Assembly (NCBI GenBank): GCA_942493035.1
Contig: OW818666.1
Coordinates: 1,860,001 to 1,924,000 of the forward strand
Direction: 5' to 3'
Source: WRGT01 sp942493035
GTDB taxonomy: Bacteria; Spirochaetota; UBA4802; UBA5550
DNA length: 64,000 nucleotides
Within the stretch, counting starts at the first letter, position 1; each line of letters begins with the position of its first letter. The notes below the pieces were generated by a model. That model had not been told where the DNA came from. It worked only from the letters and a program-made list of their open reading frames with translations, and did not search any database. Made by a program: the position numbers and the translations under genes. Shown here one piece after another: positions 35,462 to 43,565 of this stretch.

Positions 35462-36910
35462 TTATCTGTCAGTATTAGCCTTCATGTGTTCTTCAACAAT
35501 TTTAGCAATTACTTCGGGTGAGTCAAGAGGGAATACTGCCTCTTCCGGAGTATAAGCCATTTTCCACTTGCTTCCTGCATACTGCATAATAACAAGTAGT
35601 AGTGCCGCACCAAGTCCCCATGCTGCTCCTCTTGTTGCAACAATCGCACCGGCTACACCAGCTATACCAAGATCATTAAATCCTCTTGATTTAAGAACAC
35701 CGACACGCACACTTACGTATCCCTGAATCATCATAGTAGAAGCAAGACCAACACCGAGTATCGGTTTAACAGAAGCAACAATTGGAGCGATGAAATAACC
35801 TGTCCATGTTCCCCATCTGAACGAACCAGCACCTGAATTGATTGATTCCATCGCCGCAGGGCCGTTTTTATAACGGTCAGATACTACAACCTGCATTGCA
35901 GCCCATAGAGGACCGCACATGGAAATATCAGGTCCGAATATACTCATGAAAATGTTTCTTCCTCCGAATATTATGTGAGATCTGTTCGGATTGTAATTAA
36001 CATCTTCATCAGGTCTGTATTTCTGTGCATCTTCAAGAAGAGCCTGAGTTTGAAGAACGTCACCGAATATTACTATATAGGCGCTCAATACCATCGGGAT
36101 AGAACTTAAAAACAGTTTTGCACTCGGGAAAGGTATATTACCGAGAATTGTAAAATCACGAAATAAAGTAACAAAATCAGGCCTTGAGAAAAGTGTTACA
36201 CCTGCATAATCCGGCCATGAGAGTTCGCCCACAAGCGGTCCTACAAATATTGCTAGAAGTAGCGCAGGCATCATGCCGAGATTACCAAGGTAGTATGCCC
36301 ATTTATGTTTTTTCTTGAATACTTTAAAACTTTCCGAGAATAAAAGATAAAATGCTAAACCAACACATATTGTAATTGTCCATGGGTTCGCATCAAAACT
36401 TTTAAGACCCTTCCCCGGTGTGAAGATCATAATTATCGCAGCAAAACCTGCTCCAAGAAGAACAGCTGACTGTACCGCATTAGGTATCAGTGCGATAAAC
36501 TTTCTTGCTACTCCGGTAACACCAAGAAGCACACAAAAAATACCAAACATCATCTGAAATGCAATTAAAGCCTGCATACGCTCTACGCCTGGTGCGAAAG
36601 TTTCGCAGTAAGCAACTAAAAGCGGAATCGCAGGTGTAACCCATCCCGGAACAACGGGATCACCAAAAGTTACATGCGCCAGATAGAGTGTACCGTTAAG
36701 AATAACAATGGCAAGAGCCACTTCGAATGACATCCCCAGTTTACCTGTAAGGATAGGTATGATGGAGAGACATACAGTACACATAAGAAGACCCTGCAGA
36801 TAATCTGCAATCTCAAACCTGTAATGAATAAACGGAAGTCTGAGTGTTAACGGCCCCATTGGGATACCGGGCTGAACTTTGCCGTACTCCCTGATTCTTC
36901 GAATTCCCAT
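35462..36910 (-). CDS. NCS2/SLC23-like permease in the 4-hydroxybutyrate operon
   Basis: 482 residues with about 12-14 membrane helices. It resembles the xanthine/uracil (NCS2) superfamily distantly, including a VPGWVTPAIPLLVA and a GPDISMCGPLWAAM segment at the usual half-helix regions. AAAGGAG lies ahead of the ATG. It is the last gene of the abfD/CoA-transferase cluster, which suggests it carries an organic acid of that pathway rather than a nucleobase, but this is inference. The 219-base leader upstream has strong RNA structure. Confidence 0.78.
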   Translation of the reverse strand: MGIRRIREYGKVQPGIPMGPLTLRLPFIHYRFEIADYLQGLLMCTVCLSIIPILTGKLGMSFEVALAIVILNGTLYLAHVTFGDPVVPGWVTPAIPLLVAYCETFAPGVERMQALIAFQMMFGIFCVLLGVTGVARKFIALIPNAVQSAVLLGAGFAAIIMIFTPGKGLKSFDANPWTITICVGLAFYLLFSESFKVFKKKHKWAYYLGNLGMMPALLLAIFVGPLVGELSWPDYAGVTLFSRPDFVTLFRDFTILGNIPFPSAKLFLSSIPMVLSAYIVIFGDVLQTQALLEDAQKYRPDEDVNYNPNRSHIIFGGRNIFMSIFGPDISMCGPLWAAMQVVVSDRYKNGPAAMESINSGAGSFRWGTWTGYFIAPIVASVKPILGVGLASTMMIQGYVSVRVGVLKSRGFNDLGIAGVAGAIVATRGAAWGLGAALLLVIMQYAGSKWKMAYTPEEAVFPLDSPEVIAKIVEEHMKANTDR

Positions 36911-36976
36911 ACTATACTCCTTTTATTAATATAATATATTATTAGACTTTTTACAACTTGCAATTTTAATGAAATC

Positions 36977-37060
36977 CACAAGTAAGTTACTTGAACCAAT
37001 CAGGTTCAGCACTAACTTGTGAATTATTTCCCCGTCGCCATGAAGACGGAGTATGCGACG
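36977..37060 (-). promoter_or_regulatory. Structured leader upstream of the permease gene
   Basis: Two nested or adjacent stems lie in the 219-base gap. Stem 1 pairs 37055-37060 with 37033-37038 (CGTCGC/GCGACG), with an alternative CCGTC/GACGG pairing. Stem 2 pairs CACAAGT (37015-37021) with ACTTGTG (36977-36983), enclosing GAACC/GGTTC (37003-37007 with 36993-36997). The ribosome site is about 55 bases further on. This could be a riboswitch, an mRNA processing site or an intra-operon terminator; it does not match a riboswitch core I know. Confidence 0.45.
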
Positions 37061-37129
37061 ACTCCCCTGATCATATTTCCTGCCGTAATATTTGCAGTGG
37101 AAATGAATCTCCATATCTTTCCCGGAGAG

Positions 37130-38431
37130 CTACAAACTTCTCCTGTAAATCTCAAAAAAACTTTTTGCCAGTTCCTCCCTGAAATCGGGATGAGCAATCT
37201 TTATCAAAGCTCTGGCGCGCTCAACAACTGATTTCCCCTTGAGATCGGCAATACCGTATTCGGTAACTATATAATGAGTGTCCGTTCTGGGAGTGGTAAC
37301 CGATGCTCCCTCATCTATATGTGAAACAACACGTGAAAGTTTTCCACCCGCAGCAGTTGAACTGAATGCAAGTATAGACTTCCCGCCGTTTGACCACGAT
37401 GCGCCTCTTACGAAATCTAGCTGCCCCCCTGTTCCGCTGTACTGCTTATATCCGATAGTGTCAGAAACAACCTGCCCTGTAAAATCCACCTGAAGAGCAG
37501 AGTTAACTGAAACCATATTGTCGTTGCGTGCTATCACCGCCGGATTGTTTACGTAGCTCACGGGATACATCTCAACCAGCGGATTGTTATTAACAAATTT
37601 ATAAAGCTTCTCTGTCCCCATGAGAAATGTTACCACCATTCTTCCGGGATGAAAATTCTTCTTTGAACAGTTGATGACGCCCTTCTCAACAAGATTCACA
37701 ACACCGTCAGAGAACATTTCGCTGTGAATCCCAAGATCCTTCTTATCTGTTAGAAAGTTAAGTATAGCATCTGGTACTGCTCCGATACCCAACTGAAGAC
37801 AATCACCATCATCGATGAGTTCAGCTATATTTTTCCCTATCTTCTCATCAGTTTCAGATAGCACGGGAGGATTAAGCACTGCAGGTTTTGTCTCTGTTTC
37901 GACAATAAAGTCTATTTCAGATACATGTATCATCGATTCACCATATGTTCTGGGCATGTGAGGAGATACTTCTGCAATTACAACTTTCGCGCTCTCAGTC
38001 GCCGGTTTGGTGTAGTCTACAGACACGCCGTATGAGCAGTATCCGTGTTCATCCGGGAGTGAAAGCATTATCAGTACTACATCCACCTGAAGTTTCTTTT
38101 CAGTAAACAGTGCCGGAATTCTGCTGAAATGACAAGGTGTAAAGAGTGCACGCCCTTCATGTATGGCTTTCCTTGTTGGTCCGCCGGCAAACAGAGCGTT
38201 ATGTGTAAAATTTTCTGAATACTCAGGATTACAGTATTCACCTTTACCCATGGCAACCATATGAACAATCTCAACATTTTTATAAGAGGATGCGTTCCTT
38301 ACCATCGCGTCAACAAGCACGCGTGGTTCCCCGGCTGCATGTCCGAATACAACTCTATCACCGGATTTAATTTTTCTGACAGCCTCGTCAGCTGTAACAA
38401 CTTTACCTTTATAAATTTCTTTCCAGCTCAT
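37130..38431 (-). CDS. 4-hydroxybutyrate CoA-transferase
   Basis: 433 residues of the class I CoA-transferase/acetyl-CoA hydrolase family. Typical segments are VFGHAAGEPRVLVDAMV, LQLGIGAVPDAIL, HSEMFSDGVVNL (the Glu is the likely catalytic residue) and YSGTGGQLDFVRGA. It moves CoA from acetyl- or butyryl-CoA to 4-hydroxybutyrate, the substrate-activating step before AbfD. GGAGGAAG precedes the ATG. Its position third in the abfD operon supports the substrate assignment. Confidence 0.9.
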   Translation of the reverse strand: MSWKEIYKGKVVTADEAVRKIKSGDRVVFGHAAGEPRVLVDAMVRNASSYKNVEIVHMVAMGKGEYCNPEYSENFTHNALFAGGPTRKAIHEGRALFTPCHFSRIPALFTEKKLQVDVVLIMLSLPDEHGYCSYGVSVDYTKPATESAKVVIAEVSPHMPRTYGESMIHVSEIDFIVETETKPAVLNPPVLSETDEKIGKNIAELIDDGDCLQLGIGAVPDAILNFLTDKKDLGIHSEMFSDGVVNLVEKGVINCSKKNFHPGRMVVTFLMGTEKLYKFVNNNPLVEMYPVSYVNNPAVIARNDNMVSVNSALQVDFTGQVVSDTIGYKQYSGTGGQLDFVRGASWSNGGKSILAFSSTAAGGKLSRVVSHIDEGASVTTPRTDTHYIVTEYGIADLKGKSVVERARALIKIAHPDFREELAKSFFEIYRRSL

Positions 38432-38540
38432 TTACTTCCTCCTCACTTCGACTTCGCTCAGCAGCAATACTTTTCATTCAAAAACTCAACTCGCCGCCTG
38501 CTCGCGGAGCCGAAGCATAACAATTATACTTCTTCAATAA

Positions 38541-38789
38541 CTACTTATATAAACTAAACTCATCTGCATCAGCTTCACTGTTTACTATAATAATCCTGCT
38601 CTCATCGATCCCGGACAGATCAGCACAGGCTGAACCGCACCCCATTAAAACAATGATAAACTCAGCATCAGGATCAGTATATGAAACAAATTCCGCTTCC
38701 TCTTTAAATTTATCTTTTATCTTTTCAGCGGCTGCAATCCTGTCGAAAGAGGGATTGCAGCCGCCGCAGTATTTAACACCAATCTTCAA
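38541..38789 (-). CDS. Small CGGCNP-motif protein of the 4-hydroxybutyrate operon
   Basis: 82 residues from a TTG at 38789 (reading MKIGVKYCGGCNPSFD); the frame opens at 38828 inside abfD, but the TTG follows AAAGG a few bases after the abfD stop and yields a cleaner N-terminus. The conserved block CGGCNP and a later CGSAC suggest a metal or cluster site. Small CGGCNP proteins of unknown role occur next to CoA-ester fermentation genes in anaerobes. It may help assemble or activate AbfD; that is a guess from position. Confidence 0.7.
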   Translation of the reverse strand: MKIGVKYCGGCNPSFDRIAAAEKIKDKFKEEAEFVSYTDPDAEFIIVLMGCGSACADLSGIDESRIIIVNSEADADEFSLYK

Positions 38790-38796
38790 AGAACCT

Positions 38797-40239
38797 TTAC
38801 TCGACAATTCCGCTAAGCTGTTTAGCATTCTTGATCTTTTCAGCCATGTTCACCTGACGGGCTATCATAATCCTCTGAGCCTGAGGCGAACCTGCACCAT
38901 GCATAGATTCTGTCAGATATCCGACCGCTGCAGTACCAAGAGTTATATTCTCTATAAGTCTTAGAATTCTCATTCTGTTTTCGGTAGTAACATCAGCTCT
39001 CCCTTTGAAATACTTCTTAACATAGTGACCGATTTCAGGAGAGTTGAGATCATCTTCCGAAGGCATGGTAACCATAAGACCGCCCGCTATATCCTGCGCA
39101 AGTCTTGCTATTTCATATGGAAATCTTGTAACATTCTGTTTACATACATTTGCCAGAAGTACGTTTACCAGATATGTACCAGAAGGCTGTTTGCTCCCCT
39201 CCTGTGCGCACGCAAGCGATCCGCAGAAAAGAGTTTCATTCAGATGGTTCATTTCAATAATTTTGTCTTTAACGTGAGAGGCTTTGTTCGCTCCGTTATA
39301 ATCTGCAGCAACCTGTGTTGCGCCTATGAGTACATCGCCAACACCAACTTTGCATGCATAGCTCTGTCTGTGATATGAAGCGAAGTTTTCTACAAGTTCA
39401 CCCGCGAAGTCGAACTCCTTGTACATGAAAACTCTGTCCCATGGAACGAAAACTTTTTCGAAAACAACAAGAGCTTCATGACCTCCGAAAGTTTGGTTCC
39501 CTCTGTCTATCATCCCTTTCTCCATCTTACGTGTATCGCATGACTGACGTCCGTAGATGTATGTTATACCGTCTGTATCAGATGGAACCGCGAATGATAT
39601 TGCATAATCCTTATCCTCTTCTTTCATAGAGATAGTAGGCATAACAATAATTTCGTGTGAGTTTACAGCACCGGTCTGGTGAGCCTTCGCACCTGTAACA
39701 ACTATACCGTCAGCTCTCTCTTCAACAACATGAAGAAAAAGATCCGGGTCGGCCTGCTGGCTCGGAGAAAGATTTCTGTCGCCTTTAGGGTCGGTCATTG
39801 CACCATCGCATACAAGATCCTCCTCCTGGATGAACTCAAGATATTTGAGAAAACGTTTATTATATTCTGTGCCGTATTTTTTATCGATATTAAATGTAGT
39901 AATAGAGAGAGCGTTCATTGCATCCATACCGACGCATCTCTGAAAACAGCATCCTGTTTTTGAACCGAGGAGCCGCTCCATTTTTGTCTTCTTAACAAGG
40001 TCAGCTGTATTCTGATGGATATTGGTGAACCGGTTAACTTTCTTTCCGGTGATATGAGATGTTGAAGTCATAAGATCTTCATACTCGGGCATCTGTGCTA
40101 ATTCATAAGTCATTTTTACCGCGTTCATCGACGGGCGGATGATCGGATGGTCAACTACATTCTCTACTCTTTCTCCGAAGAGGTAAACTTTAAGTTTTAG
40201 TTTTCTCAAACTGTCTTCGTACTCTTTTCCAGTCTTCAT
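38797..40239 (-). CDS. abfD: 4-hydroxybutyryl-CoA dehydratase / vinylacetyl-CoA isomerase
   Basis: 480 residues of the HpaB/4-hydroxybutyryl-CoA dehydratase family. The [4Fe-4S] ligands are seen in TGCCFQRCVGMDA (C98, C102) and in SYHRQSYACKVG (H290, C296). FAD-binding segments such as GGHEALVVFEKVFVPWDRVF follow. It converts 4-hydroxybutyryl-CoA to crotonyl-CoA by a radical mechanism and is oxygen-sensitive. The spacing from the His to the last Cys seems one residue shorter than I recall for the clostridial enzyme. GGAGG precedes the ATG. It is the first gene behind a sigma-54 promoter. Confidence 0.95.
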   Translation of the reverse strand: MKTGKEYEDSLRKLKLKVYLFGERVENVVDHPIIRPSMNAVKMTYELAQMPEYEDLMTSTSHITGKKVNRFTNIHQNTADLVKKTKMERLLGSKTGCCFQRCVGMDAMNALSITTFNIDKKYGTEYNKRFLKYLEFIQEEDLVCDGAMTDPKGDRNLSPSQQADPDLFLHVVEERADGIVVTGAKAHQTGAVNSHEIIVMPTISMKEEDKDYAISFAVPSDTDGITYIYGRQSCDTRKMEKGMIDRGNQTFGGHEALVVFEKVFVPWDRVFMYKEFDFAGELVENFASYHRQSYACKVGVGDVLIGATQVAADYNGANKASHVKDKIIEMNHLNETLFCGSLACAQEGSKQPSGTYLVNVLLANVCKQNVTRFPYEIARLAQDIAGGLMVTMPSEDDLNSPEIGHYVKKYFKGRADVTTENRMRILRLIENITLGTAAVGYLTESMHGAGSPQAQRIMIARQVNMAEKIKNAKQLSGIVE

Positions 40240-40294
40240 TTATAATTCCTCCGAATTTTTAATCATTATTAAGCATTACATGAAGATATATAGC

Positions 40295-40309
40295 GCAAGT
40301 TGCGTGCCA
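40295..40309 (-). promoter_or_regulatory. Sigma-54 (RpoN) promoter of the abfD operon
   Basis: On the minus strand, CTGGCACGCAACTTGCG contains TGGCACG at -24 and TTGC at -12 with exact spacing, a near-perfect match to the consensus TGGCACG-N4-TTGCW. Transcription would start near 40283, about 44 bases before the abfD ATG. A sigma-54 activator gene lies immediately upstream at 40878-42983. Confidence 0.88.
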
Positions 40310-40568
40310 GAATTTGACTGTAGAAAATTTAAGCTGGAATTAAAAGACGGGATTATTGATTTTAAGTGTCTGCAGCGTTGAAATTAATTCAGAATTAGTT
40401 TAAAGGAATCAATTTAGTATATAAAAGCACTGAAATAAGGCTGTTAATTTATGATAAAACAATATGTAGAGCATTATTAATCTTTGATATGATGAATTAA
40501 TTCAGTCTATTTTTTTTTATTATTTTAAGAAAAGTTCAATCAACGGAATTATTTTCAGGTATTACGGA

Positions 40569-40622
40569 GGGGCTCTGACCCCGTCTTGTTTCATAAATGA
40601 AACAAGACGGGGTCAGAGCCCC
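40569..40622. repeat. Family A inverted pair enclosing a palindromic operator-like site
   Basis: The 54-base sequence is perfectly palindromic apart from its centre. The outer arms are family A units (GGGGCTCTGACCCC / its complement); the inner part is TGTTTCATAAATGAAACA at 40587-40604, which fits the dyad consensus TGTTKCA-N4-TGRAACA found in the array at 40762-40817. It could fold as a cruciform or RNA hairpin. Confidence 0.88.
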
Positions 40623-40761
40623 TGTATTTTCAAAATTCAAACTAAATGATTTTAATTTTATAGTATGAGTTACGGAATTTAATTACATATATGGAGCATA
40701 AAAGAAGTTACGAAAAAGATATATCTACAAAATCACAAAAAATGAATACTTAAATTAGTTT

Positions 40762-40817
40762 TGTTGCATTATTGAAACAAAACTTCAAAAATGAAACAGC
40801 GTTGCAATATTGGAACA
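40762..40817. promoter_or_regulatory. Array of three 18-bp dyads, probable enhancer sites for the sigma-54 activator
   Basis: Sites at 40762-40779 (TGTTGCATTATTGAAACA), 40781-40798 (right half TGAAACA, left half weak) and 40800-40817 (CGTTGCAATATTGGAACA) recur every 19 bp. All have 7-4-7 geometry. A fourth, perfect site is at 40587-40604. The array is 60 bp past the activator's stop codon and roughly 450-510 bp upstream of the sigma-54 promoter. Confidence 0.7.
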
Positions 40818-40877
40818 TGTTTTATGCTAAAAATAAGTTCAATTGCATACCTGATTACAATCTTCAACAGTTAAAAC

Positions 40878-42983
40878 TTAATGCTGTTTAGTTATACCAT
40901 ACTTCGCCGCTTTACGCACAATTGACGCCGCACTTATCTTGAGATACTGCGCCATCTGCCGTGTCGTTGAATACTGCTGATATGCCCTCTCGATAAGCTG
41001 CTTCTCTACAATCTCAAGAGCTTCCCTGACCGGCATAACCGAGTTTACTACAATACTTCTGTCCGAATCCTGACATTTTAACTCAGCGCAAATGCTCGAA
41101 GGGAGATCTTTAATAGTAATAGTATCATCGGGACACATGACAACCAGCCTCTCAACAAGATTCCTAAGCTCTCTTATATTCCCCGGCCATGAATACTCTT
41201 CAAAGCGGTCCACCAGATCAGGGGACAACCGTTTCTTCATATTAAAACCGGCATTAAAAGTCTTTAAAAAATACGAGATAAGAAACTGTATATCCTCTCT
41301 CCTCTCTCTTAATGGAGGAATAAACAGAGGAACAACGTTGAGCCTGTAATAGAGATCCTCGCGGAACTTTTTCTCTTTTACCATCTCCATAAGATCCCTG
41401 TTGGTTGCAGCGATAATACGCACATCAATGCTTCTGAATCTCTGCCCCCCTACGCGATTAAGCTCCTTCTGCTGAAGAACCCTGAGAAGCTTCGCCTGCA
41501 GGTCATATGGTATTTCACCAATCTCATCCAGAAAGAGTGTGCCAGTATCTGCCATTTCAAAATATCCCGGCTTGCCACCCTTTTTAGCCCCGGTAAATGC
41601 ACCCTCTTCATATCCAAAAAGTTCAGATTCAAGCAGAGTCGGAGGAATTGCACCGCAGTTAACTTTTATAAATGGTTTCTCGTTTCTCAAACTGTACTTG
41701 TGAATAATTCCCGCAACGAGCTCCTTGCCTGTACCGGATTCACCCGTAATCATTATAGTCGAATCAACTTTCGCAAGCCGTATTGCCGTATCCACAAGAT
41801 CATTCATAACATCTGAACCGACAATCATCCCCTCTACATTCTTAACATTCCGTATTCTAAGAGACTCAAGCTCTTTCCGGAACTCCTCGGTCATCTTCTC
41901 GGCGTCCTGAAGCTTGTTCTCCAGATCATAGAGCTCTGTGATATCACGGACACTCGATACAACACGGAAGATTTTTCCGTTTTCATCATACACAGGCATA
42001 CCCGAGACAAGAAGTGATTTTCCGGTACTAGTCTTCTGTATAAGATTAACAGGACTCTTTCTTTCGAGAACAAGAAGTGTGGTAGACTGGGAATATGTAC
42101 CGTCAGCAACAAGATCCCTCATGTTACGTCCGTAAAAACCGGATGTGTCAAGGCCGGTAATATTCTGATACGCCTTATTTATCCGTAGAACATTTGCGTC
42201 ACCGTCACAGACAAAAATACCATCGGCAGATGATTCGATTATCGCCTGAAGATCGCTGTTGAGATTTTTAACCGATTCCAGCTCAAGAACGATATTTTCA
42301 AGATCGGATATATCCTGAAAAAGTGAAACAGCACCGATTATTTTACCCTCAAACCAGATCGGATAACTTCTGTTTATATATAAAATTTCATTAAAAACAA
42401 CATTCGTTATAGGGGGAATATCGCCGCTCTTCATTACAGAGGAGAGATTTATAAAAGGGAGAACATCATGGATTTTGAGGCCTGAAAGCTCATTTGAAGT
42501 TTTTCCGAAAGCCTCTTCCGCCGATTTATTCACAACTGTGATCTTCTCACTGGTATCTATTGCCACAATAAGATCCTTGGAAGAATTTATTATGGCATTC
42601 ATAACATTCTGGGTCATCTTATACCAGTCATGAAATGTCTTAACAAAATCCGGTATAGCAACTATTCCTACAGCTTTACCGTTTTCAACTACGGGGAGAT
42701 AGCCGTGTTTAAAATAGAACCTGTCCTCAACATCGTCATCGGGATGTCCGGCAATAACATTCCGCGTCATTAGTTCAGCCAGAGGGGTACTCATACTTTT
42801 ACCGTTTTTAATCGCTTTAAAAATATGCGATTTTGTAAACAGTCCTATCAGTGCACCTTCAGTGTCAACCACAGGTGATGCATCAATTTTCAGATCGCTG
42901 AAGACCGATGCAGCATCTGCAATCGTCTCCTCCGGCCTGAAAAGATGAATTCTGCTGCTTACAAGAAAATCTCTTACCCTCAT
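40878..42983 (-). CDS. Sigma-54-dependent activator with CBS and PAS domains
   Basis: 701 residues from the ATG at 42983; the frame opens at a GTG at 43010 without a ribosome site. Two CBS motifs fill residues ~1-115 and two PAS domains ~125-360. The AAA+ domain (~395-620) has Walker A GESGTGKE and the sigma-54 contact loop GAFTGA. The C-terminal Fis-type helix-turn-helix (ATTRQMAQYLKISAASIVRK-like, from TTRQMAQYLKIS) binds DNA. CBS domains often bind adenosyl ligands, so it may sense CoA or nucleotide state. Next to abfD and its sigma-54 promoter, it is the likely operon activator. Confidence 0.93.
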   Translation of the reverse strand: MRVRDFLVSSRIHLFRPEETIADAASVFSDLKIDASPVVDTEGALIGLFTKSHIFKAIKNGKSMSTPLAELMTRNVIAGHPDDDVEDRFYFKHGYLPVVENGKAVGIVAIPDFVKTFHDWYKMTQNVMNAIINSSKDLIVAIDTSEKITVVNKSAEEAFGKTSNELSGLKIHDVLPFINLSSVMKSGDIPPITNVVFNEILYINRSYPIWFEGKIIGAVSLFQDISDLENIVLELESVKNLNSDLQAIIESSADGIFVCDGDANVLRINKAYQNITGLDTSGFYGRNMRDLVADGTYSQSTTLLVLERKSPVNLIQKTSTGKSLLVSGMPVYDENGKIFRVVSSVRDITELYDLENKLQDAEKMTEEFRKELESLRIRNVKNVEGMIVGSDVMNDLVDTAIRLAKVDSTIMITGESGTGKELVAGIIHKYSLRNEKPFIKVNCGAIPPTLLESELFGYEEGAFTGAKKGGKPGYFEMADTGTLFLDEIGEIPYDLQAKLLRVLQQKELNRVGGQRFRSIDVRIIAATNRDLMEMVKEKKFREDLYYRLNVVPLFIPPLRERREDIQFLISYFLKTFNAGFNMKKRLSPDLVDRFEEYSWPGNIRELRNLVERLVVMCPDDTITIKDLPSSICAELKCQDSDRSIVVNSVMPVREALEIVEKQLIERAYQQYSTTRQMAQYLKISAASIVRKAAKYGITKQH

Positions 42984-43040
42984 AATAATCCGTCCGGAAA
43001 TTATATTCACTATATCGGTTTACGAATGACTTAGTCATTG

Positions 43041-43130
43041 CTGTCATCTCCGCAAAGGCGGAGATCCATTTATTTACTAAAATATATTTGATAACGACTA
43101 TGGATTCCCGTCTTCACGGGAATGACATCA
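43041..43130. repeat. Paired dRS3-like hairpins in inverted orientation
   Basis: Hairpin 1 is ATCTCCGCAAAGGCGGAGAT (43046-43065) and hairpin 2 is ATTCCCGTCTTCACGGGAAT (43104-43123). They are flanked by GTCAT/CCAT and ATGG/ATGAC, so the pair is itself an inverted repeat. This short ATTCCCG...CGGGAAT element type is widespread in bacterial genomes; here it precedes the activator's start codon. Confidence 0.75.
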
Positions 43131-43238
43131 AAAAAAATAATTTTAATCCAATCGTAAAATGCTATACATTAGAATTATCCTGTATTCAAATTTACTGTCA
43201 AGACCGATTACAGGGATTATCTATTTTTCATACCGTAT

Positions 43239-43565
43239 TCAATTCACATAAACCTGTGTCTGAATTCCGCTTAAAGTGAGTTCATTCCAGAACAGAAATT
43301 TTCTATGCCCTATCTTTATCTCATTCACTGCATTTACATCAATTCCAATATCTACCCATACCGAGATTCCACCGATGTTATGCTCTTTGTATAATTTCTC
43401 TAGTGCGCCATCAGGTTTTCCCATGCAGACTGCAGGGATACGGCTGGTTACCTGCCGTGACGGACATCATCCGCCGCCGGAATAACACGATTGAGTTAAA
43501 ACTCTCACATGCCCGCCCTTCTTAACTATAAACTCTTTTGCAGCATCTTCTATTGATATCTTCAT
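43239..43565 (-). CDS. Probable selenoprotein with in-frame UGA (CC/Se motif, HesB-like family)
   Basis: 108 residues if the UGA at 43467-43469 is read as selenocysteine. The ATG at 43565 has GAGGG six bases upstream. The frame reads MKISIEDAAKEFIVKKGG...SCYSGGG, then UGA, then CPSRQVTSRIPAVC and on through GKPDGALEKLYKEHNIGGIS to a stop at 43239. Homologous small proteins that I recall from anaerobes have a GGCC or GGUC motif here, with the same downstream GKP and GI.V.V pattern. A hairpin with GGU in its loop starts ten bases past the UGA. A pipeline that treats UGA as stop sees only a 61-residue fragment. Function unknown; probably redox or thiol chemistry. Confidence 0.8.
43440..43458 (-). 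promoter_or_regulatory. Candidate bacterial SECIS element
   Basis: Minus-strand ACGGC-AGGTAACCA-GCCGT: a 5-bp stem with a nine-base loop containing GGU, 15-17 bases after the UGA. Bacterial SECIS elements are stem-loops just downstream of UGA with a conserved G or GGU in the loop that SelB binds. An alternative wider pairing GCAGG/CCTGC overlaps it. Confidence 0.65.

Larger units (their letters stand above)
40240..40877. other. Regulatory intergenic region between abfD and its activator
   Basis: The 0.64-kb region holds, from the abfD side, the sigma-54 promoter (40295-40309), a perfect family A hairpin whose loop is an operator-like dyad (40569-40622), and an array of three operator-like dyads (40762-40817). 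The stretches 40310-40560 and 40625-40755 are AT-rich with no ORF. The region is unusually long for an operon start within a same-strand cluster, as expected for an enhancer-dependent promoter. Confidence 0.75.

Noticed and set aside
36926..37114. 62-codon minus-strand ORF between the CoA-transferase and permease genes
   Set aside because: No ribosome site or recognisable protein; the region is better explained as structured RNA.
38440..38520. CTTCGACTTCGCTCAGCAGC-type sequence before the CoA-transferase gene
   Set aside because: It resembles a widely scattered bacterial repeat, but only one copy is seen here, so I do not call a family.
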